Source: Martinezella calliandrae (GTDB lineage Bacteria > Pseudomonadota > Alphaproteobacteria > Rhizobiales > Rhizobiaceae). Taken from it: a stretch of DNA of 64,000 nt. Positions 37,203 to 45,101 of the stretch are shown one piece after another; the first letter of the stretch is position 1; every line of letters starts with the position of its first letter. The stretch covers positions 36,279 through 100,278 of the forward strand of contig NZ_JARFYN010000020.1 of the NCBI RefSeq assembly GCF_030272695.1, in the 5' to 3' direction. Under the pieces are notes generated by a model. The model was not told the origin of the DNA. It did not search any database and saw only the letters and a list, made by a program, of their open reading frames with translations. A program made the position numbers and the translations under genes.

Positions 37203-39236
37203 TTACGTTACAGTTTGCATGACGTCGCCAACGGCGCCGTTGTGCCAAGACATGTCGTGTCCGAGATCGATGGTTCCATCCTGCGTTGTTTGCGCCTGCG
37301 TCGTTTGCGCATCGTGATTGTCCAGAAAGGCGATGGCTTCGTTGGCCAGCGGGTGACTTTGCTGGTTCGCATCCGTGTGGCCATGGTCGACCAGCCCGCC
37401 CTGGATGAGGACGGTATCGGTGTAGAGATTGCCGGCGAGATAGGTCGTATGGGCGGCACCGGTATAGTCGGTAATGTTTGCAATATTGACTAGGGCATCG
37501 TTGCCGGTGTCGATCGATACCGTGGCGTTCTGATTGTTCGCCACCACGTCACTTGCGACCTTGTGCACGATGTTGGAATCACCGACGACGTTGATCTGCT
37601 TGATGACGTTGAGGTCGAAGAAGTTACCGGTGACGTAAAGAACATTCAGCGCCGCTTGACCGGCAAAGCTTGAGTTGTGGGCAAGCCCGTCCGGTATCTC
37701 ATTGTCGTGATTCTGGATGCTCTTGACCGTGTCATTGACGAAATCGGGCATCGAAGCAAAACGATCGGACAGCCCGACATTGTTGATCGAAGCCAGATTC
37801 CAGAGCAGGTTGCCGCCGGTTTGAACATGGTCGCCGGCTTCAGTGCCCGACACCACGTCGTTGTTATAGAGCACCGATATCTGGCTGATCGAGTTGATGT
37901 TGAACGCATGGCCGCCCACGATCATCAGGTCGTACTGCGTGCCGAGACCAAAATAGGAGGCCATGTTGACCAAGGTATTGGCGCCGGTCACCAGCGTTGT
38001 CTCGGCCCCGGTGGTCGTCACCCGCATCGTGTCGTTGTCAGAGAGGAAATTATATTGCTCCGTCCAGTGCAGGAACGAGACGTCGCCCTCGACGACGCTG
38101 ACGTGCCAGAAGCTCGGGAAAACCGAATTGCTTTGATCGGTGTGGTCGGGTGTTGAGGTCTCCTGATACTGGCTGTGTTCGAAACCGGCAATGTTCCTGC
38201 CGATCGTCAACGCGCTCTGCGAGGACTGGTCACTATTGCCCAAGACGCCATCGACTTTATCGTTGTCGCTGTAAACATAGCTCTGTGAGATCGCGTTGAC
38301 GGAATGATAATCGCCCATGACGGCCATGACGTGCGCAATGACATTCGTGTCGATGATGTTGACGAGGTTTGCAACGACATTGCCGCCGGCCACGATGTTG
38401 AGAGAGTTCGGACCCGATCCCGTCTGATGAACAGCTCCATCTGTCGCTTCGACCTCCGATTTTGGCGCGGCAAGGCCGCGAGCGGGCATGGAGTCTTCGA
38501 GATTTGGGACGCTGGTGACCTGTACACCGTTGATAAATATGCCGTCGAGCTGATTGCCGGCAATCGCGAAGTAATGGCTTCCGTCGGGGGCTTGAATATC
38601 GGCGCCGCCGTTTGCCTCGATGGTTTTGGCAAAGCTGTGCAGATCGTCGTTGATCTTTATCACGCCGTCAGTGCTCTCCGGCTGCCGGATGGCGGAAAAC
38701 GGTGAGAGCTCCTCGCCTTTTGCGGTCGCTTGCCCGAGCCAGTTGTAGACGTCGGAGACATCGCGAACGATGTGATGGGAAGAATTCGTCATGTCGAGCA
38801 CGTCGTCGTCGCGCAAGACGTTGGCCTGCACCAAATGGTCGGTCTCCGAACCTGGCCCCATGTGGATGTCAAGCTTCCCCGGCAGGCCCACAGGCTGGAG
38901 CTCGATGGCGGCGGGGCGATTAATGACGGGGCCCTCCACCGGGGCGCGGCTTTCGGGATCGCCTAGGCGTGCGTGATAAGGTTCGTGGTGCAGAGGTGAG
39001 TAGCTGTAACGGAACACATAGGGCGCAGAGATATATTTCACCTCGGGCGCATACTCGACTGTCGTCAGATCGGAAGAGAAGTCGTCTTTTGCTACAGTCG
39101 GGTCCGTCTGTTCTTCCGGTTTGTCCTCCGGCAATGTCGCATCCGTATAGCTGAGGCGCAGACGCAAATCCTCGATCGGCGTGTCGAAGAGCCCGATGAA
39201 GTGGGCGATGATCTCCGATATTTTTTCCACGTGCAT
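37203..39236 (-). CDS. Large repeat protein, putative type I secretion substrate
   Basis: A 677-residue acidic protein with no signal peptide and no GGxGxDxx RTX repeats. The C-terminal 400 residues carry about five degenerate modules. Each has a first half G-G-N-x-L-x-N-L-A-S-I (GGNVVANLVNII, GANTLVNMASYF, GGNLLWNLASIN, GNDALVNIANIT) and a second half with I-x-Q-x-x-V-x-x-D/N-N-D-x-V (AISQSYVYSDNDKV, TEQYNFLSDNDTM, SISQISVLYNNDVV, VIKQINVVGDSNIV). An isolated LVQANVLRDDDVLDM lies near residue 135. I chose the ATG at 39236, six bases after a GGGGGG run; an ATG at 39308 would add 24 residues. Substrate status is inferred from its place directly upstream of the exporter gene. Family unknown to me; rhizobial annotations often call such genes 'type I secretion protein'. 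Confidence 0.75.
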   Translation of the reverse strand: MHVEKISEIIAHFIGLFDTPIEDLRLRLSYTDATLPEDKPEEQTDPTVAKDDFSSDLTTVEYAPEVKYISAPYVFRYSYSPLHHEPYHARLGDPESRAPVEGPVINRPAAIELQPVGLPGKLDIHMGPGSETDHLVQANVLRDDDVLDMTNSSHHIVRDVSDVYNWLGQATAKGEELSPFSAIRQPESTDGVIKINDDLHSFAKTIEANGGADIQAPDGSHYFAIAGNQLDGIFINGVQVTSVPNLEDSMPARGLAAPKSEVEATDGAVHQTGSGPNSLNIVAGGNVVANLVNIIDTNVIAHVMAVMGDYHSVNAISQSYVYSDNDKVDGVLGNSDQSSQSALTIGRNIAGFEHSQYQETSTPDHTDQSNSVFPSFWHVSVVEGDVSFLHWTEQYNFLSDNDTMRVTTTGAETTLVTGANTLVNMASYFGLGTQYDLMIVGGHAFNINSISQISVLYNNDVVSGTEAGDHVQTGGNLLWNLASINNVGLSDRFASMPDFVNDTVKSIQNHDNEIPDGLAHNSSFAGQAALNVLYVTGNFFDLNVIKQINVVGDSNIVHKVASDVVANNQNATVSIDTGNDALVNIANITDYTGAAHTTYLAGNLYTDTVLIQGGLVDHGHTDANQQSHPLANEAIAFLDNHDAQTTQAQTTQDGTIDLGHDMSWHNGAVGDVMQTVT

Positions 39237-39388
39237 GACATGCCCCCCAACTTTCGCAAACACCTGGCTTATCCGGGTCGATGCCGCCGCCGACGGCTTG
39301 CATTTCATGGAAATCCAGGTTCAGCCACAGCATGTGCACCGGCCTGTCCTCCGGCCGGTGCACAAAATGCGCGGCTCTCGCTTCGAAA

Positions 39389-40303
39389 TCAGGAATGGCC
39401 AGAGGTGGTCACGTGATGATCGCCGCCGACGGCTATATCCGCTGTGTTGGTGAGCAGATTGGCGCCTTGGACCACTTCCTGGTGGAAACCGGAATTGCTG
39501 ATGATGGCGGTAGAATCCGATGTTGCCGTGCCCGTCATGTCGTGACCGACGCTTGGGACCCCGATCCAATTGAAGGTCGGGTCGAGAGCGAGACCGTCCG
39601 CATGGGAATGGCCACCCTCGGCTGTCAGGTTGATGCTGGCACCTTGGTTCTGCATCCCCACATTATAGGCCTGATCCTGATCGGCGAGATTGTTGGCTTG
39701 AACCAGACTGAATCCGGTATCATTGCCGCCACCGAGCGCGTTGTTGAGCACGCCATCAATATTGAGATTGAAGGAGTAATCATCCCCGAGATTGAAGGTC
39801 AGATCATGGCCGGCGACGCCTAGATTGCCGACATCATGGACATCGCTGATCGTTCCAAAGTTATAGTTGGAATGCGTGCTGGAGTCGCTATAGGAGTAGT
39901 TGTCGCGGTTGTCGCCGTTATTGTTGGCCTCGGTGTGGACATTGGTATCGGTCTTGGTAATCGCTTTGTAATCATAATTGTAGCTGTTGTCGCGATTATC
40001 GCCATTGTCCTTGATATTGGTCGTTACCTGATTGTCGTGGTTTTGATCGGAGCTGTTGCCACGATTGTCGCCATTGTTGGTGTTGTCGCGATTGTCGCCG
40101 TTGTTTTTCACGTCGACACTCGTATCGGTGGTATTGGTACTGGTATTGTTGCTGTTATTGGTATTGGCGACGCCGACAAGACCGGTCGAACCATCATCCA
40201 CCTGCGTCGAATTGACGGCACTGGTCGCGAGACCATCCGCCAGCGCGCCGGCCTTCAGGTCGTCCTCCGCGCTGACGTTCGCGATATCATAATTAGGAGA
40301 CAT
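39389..40303 (-). CDS. Asn/Asp-rich repeat protein, putative secreted partner
   Basis: A 304-residue protein, strongly Asn-, Asp-, Ser- and Thr-rich, with no Cys and no signal peptide. Residues 67-135 hold four copies of an eight-residue unit: NNGDNRDN (67-74), NNGDNRGN (76-83), DNGDNRDN (99-106) and NNGDNRDN (128-135). The C-terminal half has FSLVQANNLADQDQAYNVG and VVQGANLLTNTADI. These match the two halves of the repeat in the next gene's product, so the two proteins are related. GGAGG upstream of the ATG supports the start. It is the first gene of the secretion operon. Possible roles are a calcium- or surface-binding extracellular protein or adhesin; this is inference. Confidence 0.7.
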   Translation of the reverse strand: MSPNYDIANVSAEDDLKAGALADGLATSAVNSTQVDDGSTGLVGVANTNNSNNTSTNTTDTSVDVKNNGDNRDNTNNGDNRGNSSDQNHDNQVTTNIKDNGDNRDNSYNYDYKAITKTDTNVHTEANNNGDNRDNYSYSDSSTHSNYNFGTISDVHDVGNLGVAGHDLTFNLGDDYSFNLNIDGVLNNALGGGNDTGFSLVQANNLADQDQAYNVGMQNQGASINLTAEGGHSHADGLALDPTFNWIGVPSVGHDMTGTATSDSTAIISNSGFHQEVVQGANLLTNTADIAVGGDHHVTTSGHS

Positions 40304-41355
40304 CTTCCATTTCCTCCGAATGAGGAGGCCGTCCCGGAAGTCCCTCTCATCTAAACGGGATCTGCTCGCGACGGCCCCAACTCTGTTAACGTTGCGGCAG
40401 GTTTACGCACTACATGTCTACCGTCAAACCGGCCTGTTGGTTCAGACCTGGCCCATTGGGATCTGCGGCTACGCAAAACAAAGGCGCAAATCCGCCTTGG
40501 CGCCCCGTGTGGGCGTCAACGCATTCTGCTCTCGACTGTCTCTAGAAATTTGGGGGGAGGAGGTTGACCGGGAACGCGAAACAAGAAACCGGATTGCCGT
40601 TGCCCCAAAATTCCGCGGTTGGTGCGGAACAGTGGGATTTTGACCGAAAATGCCACAAGCTCATAGATACCAATTCGGGCTACCGCCCTGTTTCGGTTTC
40701 ATAAATCGGATCTCGTCGGATGAGCGCACAGGATTTAAAGTGCTGTTGTCACTCGATTTTTCGGGATTTCACGAACCACCTGCCGCCCTGTCCGCCTCAC
40801 GCAGCGTATCGCCCACTCGTGCAGTCTTAACCCATCCGACTTACACGCGCCGAAATGTCGCGATGCACCCAAGTAATATATTTTAGAAATCTAACTAAGT
40901 CTAAAACCGTTGCAAAAATGGATCATGTCCATGAAATTTCAAAATGTAATAAAAAGTATATCGACGCTTACTATGCTTTGAGCCACTCTTCAGTGCATAG
41001 AGTCGTCTATTGATAAAGTAGCCGCGATCGGACGGATTGGACCGCGACCTGGTTGTAGAGTACAGCTACCTGAGGTTGGCCAACTAAACGGAAATGTCCG
41101 AAAATGTGCAAAACTAAGCACTAAAGCGGTACCCAATTTACCCAAATTCCCACATTCGTGACAATTTTTAACGCTTTTGCCGCAAAACTAACCCCTTTGG
41201 GCAATTTCCAATTACGATCGCATGGATTAATATAGTCTTACATTAATTAAGAAGACTGCATAAACAGTCCTATCAGGGCACGATGCTCATAAAAAAACAT
41301 TCCGGCAAAAAAGCGGGTTAACAAGACATGGCTGCGAGCTTTGGGGGATGCACAA
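40304..41355. promoter_or_regulatory. 1-kb AT-richer intergenic region between secretion operon and LuxR gene
   Basis: No convincing gene lies here; the open frames of 78 and 107 codons lack family features and good start sites. The part from about 40850 to 41300 is distinctly AT-rich, which is unusual in this GC-rich window, and must contain the promoters of both divergent units. A shorter GC-richer segment at 40380-40650 lies next to the secretion operon. The large size suggests complex regulation or horizontal acquisition. I could not identify a specific operator. Confidence 0.5.
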
Positions 41356-42150
41356 ATGTACATCGCAAGCGTAAGAACAGGGGATGCCGAAGACAATCAT
41401 AATATCATAAACCTGAGACAGACTATCGTCGTACTGGCGGATGCCGATCTCTTTTCCGAATGCCTGGTGCAGACTTTGGGTGCCAGGTTTGAGGCATATG
41501 ACATCGTTAGCATTACTGACTCGAAGGCACTTCAGGGCAATGTTCTGGAGGGCGTTAAACTGATCCTGCTATACCATCTTCAATCCGAGGAAATGCAGGA
41601 CACCTTGCATGCAATAAGGGCAAACTCACCCGGAATATCGATCGGGCTGGTCGTCGAAACCATCGATCTGCACGATCCATACGTCGCCAGACTTGTCGAG
41701 GGGCGAAACATACACGGCGTTCTGCCGCTCAATCTGCGTCTCGACGTGTTCATGGCAGCGATCGACCTGCTGATGAAGGGTGGCGAACACTTCCCCTCGG
41801 CGCTGCTGCGCCGGCTCACTGGGGACGGGCCACATGCCAGCCAGCCGCTCTATCAGGCACAGACCCGTTTTGCCAACGGCCATAGACCCTATGAGGACAC
41901 TATCGCCATGCGCAGCGGCAGCCTGCAAGCGCTGACCACGCGCGAGGTCCAAATATTGGATCTCATTTGCAAGGGGACACAGAACAAGATCATCGCGGAC
42001 CAGCTCAGCCTGTCCGAGAACACGGTCAAAGTTCACGTCCGCAACATCTACAAAAAAATGAACGTCCGCAATCGAACGGAAGCGGCCTCACGCTTCTTCA
42101 ACTCGGACAATGGGCTGGATCGCGATCCGTCACGTCGTTGGCGAAACTGA
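41356..42150 (+). CDS. LuxR/FixJ-type regulator with degenerate receiver domain
   Basis: A 264-residue DNA-binding protein. The C-terminal LuxR-type HTH is clear (about 192-250: LTTREVQILDLICKGTQNK, then LSLSENTVKVHVRNIYKK). The N-terminal 25-140 region has a response-regulator shape (IVVLADADLFSECLVQTL gives a partial acid pocket at Asp29 and Asp31). At the end of beta-3 it reads KLILLYHLQSEE, with Tyr73-His74 where the phospho-Asp belongs. It therefore probably works without phosphorylation. I chose the ATG at 41356, seven bases after GGGGGA; a TTG at 41341 would add five residues. It is divergent from the secretion operon and likely its regulator (inference). Confidence 0.8.
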   Translation: MYIASVRTGDAEDNHNIINLRQTIVVLADADLFSECLVQTLGARFEAYDIVSITDSKALQGNVLEGVKLILLYHLQSEEMQDTLHAIRANSPGISIGLVVETIDLHDPYVARLVEGRNIHGVLPLNLRLDVFMAAIDLLMKGGEHFPSALLRRLTGDGPHASQPLYQAQTRFANGHRPYEDTIAMRSGSLQALTTREVQILDLICKGTQNKIIADQLSLSENTVKVHVRNIYKKMNVRNRTEAASRFFNSDNGLDRDPSRRWRN

Positions 42151-42173
42151 TCCACATCTTTGAATTGAGAGGG

Positions 42174-42208
42174 GACGGCCGTTCGCGATATCGCGGGCGG
42201 CCGTTTTC
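42174..42208 (+). terminator. Rho-independent terminator after the LuxR-type gene
   Basis: ACGGCCG (42175-42181) pairs with CGGCCGT (42198-42204), enclosing the inner palindrome CGCGATATCGCG, and is followed by TTTTC. The compound stem is strong and the T-tract short. Confidence 0.75.
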
Positions 42209-42615
42209 TGTCTGTCCCGTTCGGGCCGGACATCTCGCCGCGCCAATTAGCCGGAGGTGTGACCGAAAGCGCTTAGGTCGCGCCATCCCCTCGCAAATGC
42301 ACCCACCCCGCCACGCAGGCCGCTGATGAAAGCGGACTACGTTCCATGAACTAGATCGCCAATACCTCACCTGCGAAATAGCTATTTAGTATATTTTGCC
42401 TAATCATTCATCAAATTTCCGTTGACGTAGCGTAAAGTCGTTTTATCATCACTGCATAAACTAAGTTAAGACGCGATTCGATACTCAGGAAAATTGGAGA
42501 TCTACACGAATTATTACTGCCAATAAATTTGCGTTACTCTTCTCAATCAAAGTATTTTCAGTACAGCATGCGGCTCCATAAGAACCGTTAGTTGAGTAAG
42601 GGCAAGGGAGGTGTT
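42209..42615. other. AT-rich upstream region of the glycosyltransferase, no gene
   Basis: About 400 bases without coding signal. The part from 42360 to 42560 is AT-rich and probably contains the glycosyltransferase promoter. No clear hairpin or operator was recognised in this part; the leader that follows holds a small frame and an inverted repeat. Confidence 0.4.
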
Positions 42616-42690
42616 GTGCGTAAATTTGTTCCCGTGGATGGCGATCCCCACTCCTCGAAAGGGTTGCCATCCGCCCCTGCGCATCATTGA
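42616..42690 (+). CDS. Possible 24-residue leader peptide with overlapping hairpin
   Basis: A GTG start lies four bases after GGGAGGT and opens a 24-codon frame (MRKFVPVDGDPHSSKGLPSA and four more residues) ending in TGA, 60 bases before the glycosyltransferase ATG. Within the frame GGATGGC (42636-42642) can pair with GCCATCC (42666-42672). A short translated frame overlapping a hairpin in a long leader could have a regulatory role. It could equally be chance, because GC-rich leaders often hold short frames. Confidence 0.3.
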   Translation: MRKFVPVDGDPHSSKGLPSAPAHH

Positions 42691-42749
42691 AGTGGCTTTT
42701 GTCAGCGGTGGGGCACCACCACACTCTCTTTTGGTCTGGAGGTGACGCC

Positions 42750-44372
42750 ATGAGCAAAAACCGCGCTGCCAAAGCCACTGCAATCGCCATCAACGCCATG
42801 CGTCAGCCGTCGGTCAAATCGGTCGATATCGGTCCGGCAACGCAGCAGGTATTCGAGGGCAGGGTGCGCTTTGCCAATCTGATCGCCATCGCCCTCTGGA
42901 CGGCGACAATGACCTTCTTCTGGCTTTGGTGGCTACGCAGCGATCACGTCATCGGTTGGCCATCCTATCTGCTCGTCACGCTGGTCCTCGCCTGGATCAC
43001 CGGCCTGCCGGCCTATTTCATCTTCATCATCCACGATGCGCGGCGGATGCCGCAGGGTGGCGGGCCGTTGCCAGCAGGGCGCATCGCCGTGGTCGTCACC
43101 AGAGCGTCCCATGAACCTCGCCCCGTTGTGCAGGCGACATTGCGGGCTGCGCTCGATCAGGTCGGCTGCGATTTCGATGTCTGGTTGAGCGAGGCAAATC
43201 CCGACCTGGATATGATGAAATGGTGCATGGAGCACGGCGTCTTCACCTCCACGGCGCCCAAAGGCGTCGAGGCTCCATCGCCTGGCAGGAATGCCATGCT
43301 CACGTCCTTCTACGATCGCTTCGGCTACGAACGTTACGATTTCGTCGTGCAACTGGATGCCGACCACGTGCCGGACGAAAACTATCTGCGCGAAATGATC
43401 CGACCGTTCCGCGATCCCGGTATCGGCTACGTCTCGGCGACGGGCATCCCTGACACGAATGCAGCGTCGAGCTGGGCGGCAAGGGGCAGGCTCTTTGCCG
43501 AAGCCGGCATTCGAGGCTTGTTGCAGGCTGGCTATAACAATGGCTGGGCAGCGCTTTGCGCCGGCCCGCATTGCGCTATTCGCACGACGGCTTTGAAAGA
43601 GATTGGCGGGCTCGAGCCGGAGCCCGAGGGCGGGCATTCGACGACACTGGCAATGAATGCCGGCGGTTGGCGCGGTGTGCACGTGCTGGACGCGATCGCT
43701 CATGGCGTCGGTCCAGCAACCTTCGCCGATCTCATGGCACAGGAATTCGACCGGTCACGCAGCCGGGTGGCGACCGTGCTGCAATATTCATGGACCTATA
43801 TGCCGAAACTGCGCGGATGGTTGAAATTCCAGTTTCTATTCTCTCAGCTTTGGTATCCGCTATTGTCCTTAAGCTTGGCTGTCATCTTCACGCTGCCGGT
43901 CATAGCGCTTTTGACAGGCCATAGTTTTGTCGATGTCACCTATCCCGCCTTCCTGCTGCATTTCCTGCCGATCGTCGGCGTGTTGATCGCATTTGCCTTT
44001 GTCTGGCGCGCCACCGGCACATTCCGGCCCGAAAACGCCAAGATCGTGAGCTGGGAGAGCATGGCGTTTCTGCTCCTCGTCTGGCCCTGGTCGCTGATGG
44101 GCTCTGCAGCCGCGGTTCGCGATCACCTTACGGATTCTCCAAGTGATTTACGCGCGATGCACCTGACGACGGCAGGACGGGTGCTGCCGCTTCGCGTCGT
44201 TGCGCCCTATTTCGTGCTCAGTTTCGCCTCTGCGCTGGCAATGGCCTTCGCTGTTGATCGCGAAGCCGCCAAAGGCCTCTTTATCTTCGCCGCAATCACC
44301 ACATTGATCTACGCGGCGCTGATCACGCTGATCACCATCCGGCATGCAATGGAAGACAGAGTTTCCCGTTAG
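42750..44372 (+). CDS. Membrane glycosyltransferase, family 2 (cellulose synthase-like)
   Basis: A 540-residue inner-membrane protein. Two N-terminal transmembrane helices (about residues 43-62 and 70-95) precede a GT2 catalytic region. This has FVVQLDADHVPDENYLREM with D-A-D at 203-205 and AALCAGPHCAIRTTAL in the acceptor region. A C-terminal block of four or five helices begins near residue 365. The usual Q-x-x-R-W of processive synthases is not seen; the equivalent part reads QEFDRSRSRVATV. No PilZ domain is fused. GGAGGTG seven bases upstream supports the ATG at 42750. It may make a surface polysaccharide or glycosylate a lipid; being next to the secretion/LuxR locus suggests a surface role, but that is inference. 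Confidence 0.85.
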   Translation: MSKNRAAKATAIAINAMRQPSVKSVDIGPATQQVFEGRVRFANLIAIALWTATMTFFWLWWLRSDHVIGWPSYLLVTLVLAWITGLPAYFIFIIHDARRMPQGGGPLPAGRIAVVVTRASHEPRPVVQATLRAALDQVGCDFDVWLSEANPDLDMMKWCMEHGVFTSTAPKGVEAPSPGRNAMLTSFYDRFGYERYDFVVQLDADHVPDENYLREMIRPFRDPGIGYVSATGIPDTNAASSWAARGRLFAEAGIRGLLQAGYNNGWAALCAGPHCAIRTTALKEIGGLEPEPEGGHSTTLAMNAGGWRGVHVLDAIAHGVGPATFADLMAQEFDRSRSRVATVLQYSWTYMPKLRGWLKFQFLFSQLWYPLLSLSLAVIFTLPVIALLTGHSFVDVTYPAFLLHFLPIVGVLIAFAFVWRATGTFRPENAKIVSWESMAFLLLVWPWSLMGSAAAVRDHLTDSPSDLRAMHLTTAGRVLPLRVVAPYFVLSFASALAMAFAVDREAAKGLFIFAAITTLIYAALITLITIRHAMEDRVSR

Positions 44373-44599
44373 CGCGCCGCGTGTTCATCCGAACGCACCA
44401 AGGGCGCTGGTTTTTAAGCCCGGAGCTTGTCCTGTTGCGGGATGATTTCCACCTGCAAGCTTGCGTGCAGCCGCACCCAACGGGCATCCACCACGCCACT
44501 GCGACATCTTTGCGACACCCCTGCGACATTTTCGACGATCCGCACAAGATCGTCCTTTAGCCCCTTGTATCACGTGCCCCCTTACTATATGTGACGCCA

Positions 44600-44618
44600 T
44601 TATAAGGTTGCTTATGAA
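44600..44618. promoter_or_regulatory. Putative MarR-type operator
   Basis: ATAAGGTTGCTTAT (44602-44615) is an inverted repeat with five-base arms and a four-base spacer, in an AT-rich stretch 21 bases before the marR start codon. Its form and position fit autorepression of the marR-emrA-emrB operon. No binding data exist for this sequence. Confidence 0.45.
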
Positions 44619-44636
44619 TAGCAGGCTTCTCATATC

Positions 44637-45101
44637 ATGAACGCGACACCAACTCTCGGCTTTCTCCTGCATGACGTTGCCCGGCTTCTTCGCAAGCGGT
44701 TCGAGCAGCGCGCTAAGGATATGGGATTGACGCGTTCGCAGTGGCAAACGCTCGCCTACCTCTCGAACAATGAGGGGATCCATCAGGCGGGCCTTGCCGA
44801 AATATTGGAAATCGAGCCGATCACGCTGGTGCGAATCCTCGACAAGCTGGCCGAACGCGGCCTGGTCGAGCGTCGTCAGCATCCAAGCGATCGGCGAAGC
44901 TGGCTACTTTATATGCGCGAGGAAGCTCGGCCTTTGCTCGACACCATGCGCAGCATCGGTGAACAAACCCGCAAGGAGGCACTAAACGGGGTCTCCTCCG
45001 AAGATCACGATCGCCTTTATCAAGTGCTTACCCTTATGAAAACGAACCTGGTCCAGGCCTGCCGCGCGACGGTGGCCGACAAAGAGACAAACCATGGCTG
45101 A
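44637..45101 (+). CDS. MarR-family repressor of the efflux operon
   Basis: A 154-residue winged-helix regulator. The core reads GLTRSQWQTLAYLSNNEG, then LAEILEIEPITLVRILDKLA and ERRQHPSDRRSWLLYM, which is the beta-wing with the usual D-R-R. It overlaps emrA by eight bases and is followed by emrB, as in emrR-emrA-emrB systems. Such repressors usually release DNA on binding phenolic or hydrophobic compounds. In plant-associated bacteria the ligands include flavonoids and salicylates; this is known for relatives, not shown here. A probable operator lies just upstream. Confidence 0.9.
   Translation: MNATPTLGFLLHDVARLLRKRFEQRAKDMGLTRSQWQTLAYLSNNEGIHQAGLAEILEIEPITLVRILDKLAERGLVERRQHPSDRRSWLLYMREEARPLLDTMRSIGEQTRKEALNGVSSEDHDRLYQVLTLMKTNLVQACRATVADKETNHG

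Noticed and set aside
39836..40354. Val/Ile-rich 172-codon plus-strand frame that looks like a membrane protein
   Set aside because: It is the complement of the Asn/Asp-rich repeat gene: GTT/GTC/ATT codons opposite AAC/GAC/AAT. Its hydrophobicity is an artefact of that composition.
19545..41154. Shared 11-mer AAATTCCCACA at 19545-19555 and 41144-41154, in two promoter regions
   Set aside because: Several hundred chance 11-mer matches are expected within 64 kb, and no palindrome or further alignment supports a common binding site.
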